Origin: Streptomyces drozdowiczii
GTDB taxonomy: Bacteria; Actinomycetota; Actinomycetes; Streptomycetales; Streptomycetaceae
Assembly (NCBI RefSeq): GCF_026167665.1
Contig: NZ_CP098740.1
Coordinates: 1,550,001-1,614,000 of the forward strand
Direction of reading: 5' to 3'
Length of the DNA: 64,000 bases
Shown: positions 57,877 to 64,000 of the stretch, in pieces
Layout: the number at the start of each line of letters is the position of its first letter
Numbering within the stretch: the stretch's first letter is position 1
Made by a program: the position numbers and the translations under genes
The notes under the pieces: model-generated
What the model saw: the letters and a program-made list of their open reading frames with translations, nothing else
The model's database searches: none
What the model was told of the DNA's origin: nothing

Positions 57877-58521
57877 GTGCACGGTGGAGTCGGGCGAAAT
57901 GAAGCGCAGCTCCGAGCGCTGCGCGCCGGGACCGAGGGATTGGCCAGCCTGTACGAGCAGGTCACCTTCGATGAGGTGCACCGCCAAGTGCTCCACCTGA
58001 TTCCGGTAGAGCCAGCGAGAGTCTTGGAGATCGGAGCCGGTACTGGGAGAGATGCAGCCGCCCTGTCGGCCCGGGGACACACAGTGGTTGCGGTAGAGCC
58101 CTCGGATGAGTTCCGAGGCATTGGGCAGCGCGTCCATGCCGGTCACAGAATCCAGTGGGTGAACGACAAACTGCCTGAGCTAGACACCCTGGCTCGCCTG
58201 AATCGGCCTTTCCAACTGATCATGCTTACGGCCGTGTGGATGTTCCTTCACGAGGGCGAGCGAGATCGCGCAATGAGCAGAATCCAAGAACTGCTAAGTG
58301 AAGGCGGCCACCTCGGTGTGGTACTGCGCATCGGACCGGTGCCGGCTGGCCGAGGAATGTTCCCAGTATCTGCGACGGAGACTGTATCTCTCGCCGCCGC
58401 TCGAGGGCTCAGCCTAATTCACGAGAGTACCCAGGCCGACTCGCTCGGGCGTCCGGACGTCACGTGGAGCAACCTCTTCTTCGAGAAGCCTGCACTTGCA
58501 ACGTCAGACGAGACACACTGA
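57877..58521 (+). CDS. Class I SAM-dependent methyltransferase
   Basis: 214-residue methyltransferase with motif I VLEIGAGTGRDAAALSARGH, motif II region VVAVEPSDEF and motif IV-like FQLIMLTAVWMFLHEGE. The substrate is unknown: a small molecule or tRNA is more likely than DNA, as no DNA-MTase N/DPPY motif is present. The GTG at 57877 is chosen because GGAAGGAG lies 8 nt upstream; the open frame continues to 57823. It converges on the dndB-like gene, with a terminator between. Confidence 0.82.
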   Translation: MHGGVGRNEAQLRALRAGTEGLASLYEQVTFDEVHRQVLHLIPVEPARVLEIGAGTGRDAAALSARGHTVVAVEPSDEFRGIGQRVHAGHRIQWVNDKLPELDTLARLNRPFQLIMLTAVWMFLHEGERDRAMSRIQELLSEGGHLGVVLRIGPVPAGRGMFPVSATETVSLAAARGLSLIHESTQADSLGRPDVTWSNLFFEKPALATSDETH

Positions 58522-58580
58522 TCTGCTCTTCGTGCAGCGAAGTTGACCTTCAGGCGACGGCACATCGAGACACTCAACTC

Positions 58581-58618
58581 CCTGAGGCGGGGCAACGATC
58601 ACATTGCCCCGCCTCAGG
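58581..58618. terminator. Bidirectional hairpin terminator
   Basis: cctgaggcggggca pairs perfectly with tgccccgcctcagg across a 10-nt loop, between the convergent methyltransferase and DndB-like genes. Confidence 0.8.
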
Positions 58619-58635
58619 ACGACGCGTCCCAACAT

Positions 58636-59942
58636 TCAGGGGGCGTCAACCGACGGCAGATTCTTGGCGAGCTCGTCCGCGGCAATCGGGTATCGCTCGT
58701 TCTTCACGGTTCGGTACGTCCTCATCGCTCGGTCGATCTGCGCCCTGGAGTTGGGCGCCAGATGAGCCAGCAAGAGCTCAAACAGGGCAGTGTTGTTGTC
58801 CTTGGCGGCGATCATCTTGCCCTTGCGACTGGCACTGTCAGGCGTTTCCTGCCAGACAGCGCTGAACGGTGGTGCAGACATTCGCCATTCCAGCTCGGAC
58901 AGTCGCTCCAGCAGGCGCGGCCAGTCAAGGAGCCCCTGGTCAATGATGTGCCGGGCAGCACGCGCAACCTGTACCTGCACAGCAGGCCTCATGAACGGAT
59001 GACCTTCGCCGTCGCGGCCCTTCGGGGCACGCAGCTCCTTGGGCGCCGACTGTGCCTCGTAGCGTTCACGCATGTTGCCGCACGCCTTGAGTAGCTCGTC
59101 GATGCGCACGGCCAGATCGTCATAGCTCTCATCGAGGACGTCGTCTGCCGCCCGCTGCGACGTCTTGCTCATACTGTCGTGGAGTCCGAACCCGAGATCG
59201 GTGAGCAGGTCGTACAGCACACCGATCGTCGTCCAAGCGGTACCGGTTACTCCCACTTGGCGGGTGGCGAGCTTCAACTCTCCGTCTGCGCCGACCTTGC
59301 TGAAGACCTGAACCACGCCGTCCTGCCGCAGGAACTCGTGATCGTCGAGAAGCCGGCGGGTCAGGATCGCGAAGCCGTCGTCCTCATCCAGCGCGATGTT
59401 CTCCTGCGCTGTCGTCTTGACCGCATTGCGGTTGATGTTGGTGAAGAGGCGACGCGTGCGCCTCCGACCTTCTTCGTTGTCGAAGTGGGGCACGACGATG
59501 ACGCTGATGTCTTCTCGGCCGAGCTCAGGATTGCGCTTCACGGCATCCTTGATCGCCTTCAGCCGGTGCTGACCGTCAAGGGCGAAGAACTGGTGGGTGC
59601 CGTCGAAGGTGAGGACGCCGAAGTTGCCATCCATGCCGGACAGCACGTCGCTGTTCTCAGCCGTCTTCTCCATTTCCAGTGGGATGTACTCGGGCGCACC
59701 CCCCACGCTGCAACGATGATGGCACCCAGGAACCGGTTCTCGTTCGTGAGCAGGTAGTTCGTGATCTCGGTGGTGCGAGCGCCTACACCGCGCTGGATCA
59801 TCGTGCCCAGGTCCTGGTTCCCACCCAGGTCATGAGCGAAGTTGATCTCTCGCGCCACTGCCGCGTAGCTCATGAGGCAGGAGTAGTACGTCCAGTTCCC
59901 AACCTTCGCTTCGAAGGCAGGAACCCACGTCTTGGAGGGCAT
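58636..59942 (-). CDS. dndB: DndB-like DGQHR-domain protein (one apparent frameshift)
   Basis: About 435 residues once the frame is repaired. The defining motif is FFALDGQHRLKAIKDA near 59570. LFTNINRNAVKTTAQENIAL further on also fits the family. DndB proteins bind the modified DNA/sulfur machinery and repress or tune phosphorothioation; that role is from family knowledge. The frame changes inside the six-C run 59699-59704 (plus strand). One extra base gives continuous AAWGGAPEYIP, so I take the gene as intact. It lies 26 bp downstream of the GIY-YIG-like gene in the same operon. Confidence 0.82.
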
Positions 59943-59968
59943 CGTTTTCTCTTCCTACTGTGCGGTGA

Positions 59969-60605
59969 TCAGGCTGACCAGGCGGAACGGGGACTACCGA
60001 GACGGGCTCGAAGCTTCGGCCGGCCGCGGTCGTTGAGCGGGGGTTGTACAAGCGAATCAGCCTCTTCTCCAGCCCTCGATCCGGCTGCGCTCGGGAACCG
60101 TGGCGCACCAGAACTCCAGTGGCCGCAGCGAGAGATACCGGGTGAGACGCTGGTTGCGGTTCTCGGGCTCGGCCTGGGTCCAAAGATCCTCCGGATTGCC
60201 CCGCAGGTGGCGTCGGTAGTCCTTGTACCGCAGCCGGATCGTGTTGCCACGATCGTTGTTCGATGCACCTGCTTGCCCGATATACAGCAATTGCGGGAAG
60301 CTGCCGTGCGTGGGCATCGTGCCAACGTGGAACTGGAACGGCGGCCGCCAAACGAACATGTAGAGCCCAGGATCGTCGGGCAGGGCCGGCGACAGCTCCT
60401 CCGTCGCCTGGTGGATCTCCCAGGGGCTTGCAAACTCTCGCAAGTCAGAGGCGAGTTGCTCAGAGTTCGTCGCGTCCAGCATCCGGAGCAGACCCACCTC
60501 GATCTGCAGGGCGGGGCTGTCATCCTCCCGGTACCTCTGAACGACCCGAGTGAGTGCGTCCGTACCCGAGATGCTTGAACTGGTCATGCCTGACGAGCCC
60601 CCCAT
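59969..60605 (-). CDS. GIY-YIG-like nuclease (two apparent frameshifts)
   Basis: About 210 residues after repair. GLYMFVWRP and LLYIGQAG form the GIY and YIG strands, followed by RLRYKDYRRHL with the conserved Arg. GLEKRLIRLYNPPLNDRG carries the Glu-x2-Leu-Ile and Pro-Pro-Leu-Asn end of the fold. The frame moves at a three-base run 60073-60075 and a five-base run 60039-60043, each fitting one lost base. ATG at 60605; MTSSS at 60587 is an alternative. Next to DndB it may serve modification-dependent cleavage or regulation of the defence system; this is inferred. Confidence 0.68.
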
Positions 60606-61230
60606 GGCGTCGTAGTGGTGATCGTCAGTTTGTCAGGTGCCACCGACAAGCCATCAGGGGATGACAGATATTGCTACCTTCAGGACAGCAGATTCACGCC
60701 ACGCCGCCTCTACCGTGACGCCCCGGTCGCCCCCACCGGCAAGGCGGGGCAGCAGTGGGCGAGGACCACCCTCCAGACCCGGCCACCGCTCCGCCTCGCA
60801 CAACGATGAGACTCTCGGCTTGATCGACCAAGAGGCACACACCCGAGCTGTTATCCACTAAATCGAATACACATTCGGGTACGGTAGGGAGGCTGGCGGA
60901 GATTCCTTGTGGCATCCTGCGAGCCACCACGCCGCTCCTGGTGGACGACCGACACGAGCGCTAGCCATCCGCCAGGAGTGCAACTTTCTTGCGGCAATGA
61001 GTGACTGTCTCAGAGACCGCGTGACCCTGGAAAGCGCAGGTCAGGCGTCTCTGTCGCCGTCAAACCGCAGGCGTTCACGCCAGCCTCAGCCGACCCTTAT
61101 CCCCTCAAGCGGTCTCCGCACCCTCGGGGCGTTAGATAGGATCTCAGTGCACTCCTGGCGGAAGATGAGCGCGGCCCGAACTGAGCCGCCAGGAGTGCCC
61201 GAGGTGTACAGCGGCAAATGGGGGCAGAAC
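60606..61230. promoter_or_regulatory. Divergent control region of the phosphorothioation genes
   Basis: The 625-bp gap between the GIY-YIG and desulfurase starts holds no convincing gene. It contains the palindrome cgaat-acac-attcg (60863-60876) and three copies of ccgccaggagtgc. A -10-like TAGGAT lies at 61137-61142, facing the desulfurase gene. Confidence 0.55.
60969..61198. repeat. Triplicated 13-bp motif, candidate operator
   Basis: ccgccaggagtgc occurs at 60969-60981 and 61186-61198, and inverted at 61149-61161. The inverted pair can form a stem of 13 bp around a 24-nt loop just upstream of the desulfurase start. DndB-type proteins are reported to repress dnd operons, so these may be its sites or those of another local regulator. 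Confidence 0.6.
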
Positions 61231-62406
61231 ATGGCAGGGGACCTGCAGGACGCAGACGTGGTGTACCTCGACTACAACGCCAGCGCTCCCCTACGGCCAG
61301 AGGCCCTCGAGGCGACGCTCAGCGCACTGCGAAGCGTCGGCAATGCGTCAAGCATGCACCACCCCGGCCGCGACGCGGCCACCCGGGTCGATGCAGCCCG
61401 CCGCAGCCTTGCTGACCTGCTGCATTGCACCCCAGGCGAGATCATCTTTACGTCTGGTGCTACAGAAGCAAACAACCTCGCTCTGCGGGCCGGCTACGCC
61501 CGCGGCGGCTTGCTGGTGACCACTGCTGCTGAGCACCTGGCCGTGGTTGAGACAGCCCGTACCGTCACATCAGAGCAGCCCGGCTCCCTGCTCATTCTTC
61601 CGGTCGACAGGGACGGCACGGTCGACCTTGAGCCTCTGGGTGCGGCGCTCGACAACCAGCGGGTGGCGCTCGTCTCCCTCATGCTGGCGAACAACGAGAC
61701 CGGGGTGCTGACCGACCTGGCCCCGGTCTGTAAGGCCGCTCACGAGGTCGGCGCTCTGGTCCATACCGACGCTACACAGTTCGTTGGACGCCTCCCGCTC
61801 GACCTTGGGGAGCTCGATGTCGACCTGCTCTCCCTCTCAGCCCATAAGTTCGGCGGCCCGCAAGGTGTCGGTGCCCTCTTCGTGCGTCGCGGAACGCCCC
61901 AGCCGCACCGTCCACTACTCGTCGGCGGCGGGCACGAGCGTGGGTGGCGGGCCGGCACGCTCAATGTGGCTGGAATCACGGGGCTAGGGGCTGCTGCTCA
62001 AGCCGCTGGCCTACATCTCGCCGATGAGGTGGCCAGGGTCAGCGCATTGCGCGACGCCCTAGAAGCCGCTCTGACCGCCGAGATCGGCGACTGCTGGATC
62101 AACGGAGCCCGCGTTCCTCGCCTTCCGGGAGTAACCAGCATTACGTTCCCTGGCCTGCCTGCCGACGCAGTCCTCGCGGCCATGCCGCAGGTGGCCGCGT
62201 CCGACGGGAGCGCATGCTCGTCAGGAGCTCCTAGCCCCAGTCACGTCCTTCTCGCCATGGGGCACAGCCGTGACGACGCGGACTCCACTGTCCGCTTCTC
62301 CCTCGGCCACGCAACCACCGAACGCGACATCGAACGGGCCGCGGCGGCGGCCATCGACGCCGTTAGACACGTCCGGTCGGTCATGGCCGCGACGACCGAG
62401 CCCTGA
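61231..62406 (+). CDS. dndA: DndA-like cysteine desulfurase
   Basis: 391-residue class V aminotransferase-fold, PLP-dependent cysteine desulfurase. It would mobilise sulfur from cysteine for DNA phosphorothioation. Motifs: YLDYNASAPL near residue 12, FTSGATEANN at 73-82, His102, PLP Lys206 in SAHKFGG, and catalytic Cys329 in SDGSACSSG. The ATG at 61231 fits the family N-terminus; the open frame continues upstream without likeness. It is divergent from the dndB-like gene, as in known dnd clusters. A housekeeping IscS-like role is the alternative. Confidence 0.85.
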   Translation: MAGDLQDADVVYLDYNASAPLRPEALEATLSALRSVGNASSMHHPGRDAATRVDAARRSLADLLHCTPGEIIFTSGATEANNLALRAGYARGGLLVTTAAEHLAVVETARTVTSEQPGSLLILPVDRDGTVDLEPLGAALDNQRVALVSLMLANNETGVLTDLAPVCKAAHEVGALVHTDATQFVGRLPLDLGELDVDLLSLSAHKFGGPQGVGALFVRRGTPQPHRPLLVGGGHERGWRAGTLNVAGITGLGAAAQAAGLHLADEVARVSALRDALEAALTAEIGDCWINGARVPRLPGVTSITFPGLPADAVLAAMPQVAASDGSACSSGAPSPSHVLLAMGHSRDDADSTVRFSLGHATTERDIERAAAAAIDAVRHVRSVMAATTEP

Positions 62407-62467
62407 CCGGCGTTATCCCCACGCAGACACGTTCCCTCTCGATCTTGCTCTTGAAAGGCCCCCTCGC

Positions 62468-63574
62468 ATGTCAGACAGCCGGCTCTCTGAAGCCGTGGAG
62501 CTCTCCTTTGGGCGCCACGAAACATTTGCCCCGCGTTTCGGCTGGCTACACAAGGCGTATATGCAGGTCAAGCACGACAGTGAGATCTTCCACCGCGAGG
62601 ATGCTCCTGTCCTGCTCGGCGTGGGCAAGAACATGGTGTATTCCATGCGTCACTGGTCGAAGGCGTTCAAACTCACCAAGGAGCACCCGCACGAGGACCC
62701 CTCCTACCGGGCCTTGATCGCATCTCCGACCTGGCGGGCCCGGTGGCTGCTCGACGAAGAGGGAGCAGACCCCTACCTCGAGGACACGGGCAGCTTGTGG
62801 CTGCTGCACTGGTGGTTGCTGTCGAATGACACTGAAGCCAAGTGCTGGGCGCCGAGCTGGTACATGATCTTCAACCTGGCACCCCGTTCCCGAGTCACCT
62901 CGGCGGAGATGACCAGCTTCATCACGCGCTACGTCCACGAGAACTTCGAGGAGAAGGACTGGCCCGCTGGCGAGTCCATCTCGCGAGATGTGGAATGCAT
63001 GATCAAGATGTACGCACTGGACCAGGAGTTCAACCCGCTGTCGCCGGGTAGCTTCGAGGACCTTCTCATGTCCCCCTTCCGTGAACTTGGCCTGCTGGAA
63101 GGCCAGGGCAAGGGCAAGGAGCGCGCCTGGCGCTTCACGAACGGATCGCGTTCGAACCTGCCGGCACCCGTTCTCGCGTACGCCTGTCTGGACTTCGCCG
63201 CGCGGTCCTCGGCGAACGCCGGATCCATCTCGCTGGCCCGACTCGCGCAGGACCCGGGATCTCCAGGCCGGGCATTCCGCATGCGGGAACCGGACCTGGC
63301 AAAGGCTATTGAATCTCTCGTCAGCGACCACCCGGACCTGCAGATCGTCTCGGCGCTCGGTCAGAGCAGCCTGGCCTTCTCCAAGGCTCCTCTGCCGCTT
63401 GCCTGGGACATCCTCGACGCACACTACGGACGCGTGCGCGAGCGCGAGGGATTCCCCACGCCCCAGGAATGGACCAAGAAGTACCCCGCGCTTGACGGCA
63501 ACGCTCCCAAGCGGACGCGTAAGAAGATGCCCCAGCAGGTCGAGGCGCTGGACCTGATCGAGGAGATCGCGTAA
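62468..63574 (+). CDS. DUF4007-like protein associated with phosphorothioation systems
   Basis: 368-residue protein opening with LSFGRHETFAPRFGWLHKAY and GVGKNMVYSMRHWSKAFKLT, the pattern I associate with the DUF4007 family. That family often sits beside phosphorothioation or BREX-type genes. The activity is unknown; the N-terminal part resembles a winged-helix DNA-binding region. The C-terminus is basic (KRTRKKMPQQ). AAAGG lies 10 nt before the ATG. The ATPase gene starts 3 bp after the stop, so the two proteins probably form a complex. Confidence 0.75.
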   Translation: MSDSRLSEAVELSFGRHETFAPRFGWLHKAYMQVKHDSEIFHREDAPVLLGVGKNMVYSMRHWSKAFKLTKEHPHEDPSYRALIASPTWRARWLLDEEGADPYLEDTGSLWLLHWWLLSNDTEAKCWAPSWYMIFNLAPRSRVTSAEMTSFITRYVHENFEEKDWPAGESISRDVECMIKMYALDQEFNPLSPGSFEDLLMSPFRELGLLEGQGKGKERAWRFTNGSRSNLPAPVLAYACLDFAARSSANAGSISLARLAQDPGSPGRAFRMREPDLAKAIESLVSDHPDLQIVSALGQSSLAFSKAPLPLAWDILDAHYGRVREREGFPTPQEWTKKYPALDGNAPKRTRKKMPQQVEALDLIEEIA

Positions 63575-63576
63575 CC

Positions 63577-64000
63577 ATGGCAACGAAGACCACTCAGCGC
63601 CCTCAGCAGGTTGCTCCTGTACAGCTGCCCGCGGGTATCTCCCTGGTCGGCTCGGAGCTGCGCTCCACCAACCTTGAGCGCGATGTCGAGGAGAAGCACC
63701 TCAACGACCCGTACGTGGGAGCCCGCGCGCTCGACGTACTTGATCGCGTCACCAACGCCGTGGCCAATCTCCGTCGCACGCGCGCCTGGTCGTTCACTGG
63801 TCCGTACGGTTCCGGCAAGTCCACCCTTTCGAACCTCTTCGACGCCTTCCTCGGCCACGACGAAACCCGACGTGCCGAGGCCGAGGCTGCGGTCAGGGCC
63901 AGCAACCCTGGACAGGCCGCTCGGCTCGCCCGTGTACGCGATGAGCTCAGCGACAAGGCAGGCTTCCTCGGCGCTGTTGCCACGGCTCGACGCGAACCTC
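63577..64000 (+). CDS. P-loop ATPase of the defence island (3' cut by window end)
   Basis: The first 141 residues of an ATP-binding protein. The Walker A motif is TGPYGSGKSTL at residues 74-84, after an N-terminal EEKHLNDPYVGARALDVLDR segment. The arrangement recalls large BrxC/PglY-type ATPases, whose Walker A also lies near the N-terminus, but the rest is missing so the class is uncertain. It lies 3 bp after the DUF4007-like gene. Confidence 0.72.
   Translation, partial: MATKTTQRPQQVAPVQLPAGISLVGSELRSTNLERDVEEKHLNDPYVGARALDVLDRVTNAVANLRRTRAWSFTGPYGSGKSTLSNLFDAFLGHDETRRAEAEAAVRASNPGQAARLARVRDELSDKAGFLGAVATARREP

Noticed and set aside
60907..61230. 108-residue N-terminal extension of the cysteine desulfurase
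   Set aside because: The family N-terminus (YLDYNASAP) begins just after the ATG 61231. The upstream stretch contains the repeated operator-like motifs and has no protein likeness.

Overview
The window is GC-rich DNA with Streptomyces-type codon use: GTG/TTG starts, stop/start overlaps of the GTGA and ATGA kind, rare TTA codons, LacI operators of the tgggagcgctccca type, and a typical mixture of antibiotic, sugar-uptake and mobile genes. It is best read as accessory chromosome of a Streptomyces or close relative.

Layout. (1) 1-14.4 kb: the right part of a nonribosomal peptide/polyketide cluster. It has three NRPS genes (A-T-E; C-A-T-TE; C-A-T), a KS-ACP gene with no acyltransferase domain, a convergent type II thioesterase, a Cys-rich protein and a small exported peptide ending in Cys. 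(2) 14.5-24.7 kb: a beta-glucan/cello-oligosaccharide locus. Secreted GH6 and GH16 enzymes cut the polymer, a lipoprotein-dependent ABC importer takes up fragments, a GH1 beta-glucosidase finishes them, and two LacI regulators with six similar operators tie the genes together. (3) 24.7-25.5 kb: a Doc-type toxin with its antitoxin and a 78-bp remnant resembling the end of a TrmA-type RNA methyltransferase gene. (4) 25.5-44.1 kb: a compact biosynthetic cluster bracketed by two ~185-bp direct repeats. It carries GalE, a complete valyl-tRNA synthetase, a UDP-glucuronate-decarboxylase-like enzyme, a phosphoribosyltransferase, two alkaline-phosphatase-superfamily enzymes, a fusion of two different PLP enzymes, two unrecognised proteins, an ACP, an AMP-forming ligase, an SDR, two glycosyltransferases, a HAD phosphatase and a PAPS-type sulfotransferase. 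I do not recognise this combination; it is my main candidate for an undescribed system. (5) 44.1-57.8 kb: a graveyard and mobile zone. It contains a two-gene unknown operon, remnants of a kinase, an NRPS adenylation domain, an ABC permease and an O-methyltransferase, an IS5-family element with a programmed frameshift signal, an integrase/excisionase pair and further direct repeats. (6) 57.8-64 kb: the start of a DNA-phosphorothioation-related defence island. A DndB-like DGQHR protein and a GIY-YIG-like protein lie divergent to a DndA-like cysteine desulfurase, a DUF4007-like protein and a P-loop ATPase that runs off the window.

Caution on frames. Several otherwise intact genes are broken by shifts that each look like one base lost from a G or C run (near 1267, 1741-1790, 5004, 38503, 54387, 59701, 60041 and 60074). 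This uniform polarity suggests sequence error more than gene decay, so I annotate these genes as single CDSs and flag the sites. Names of families are from memory of motifs; no database search was possible.
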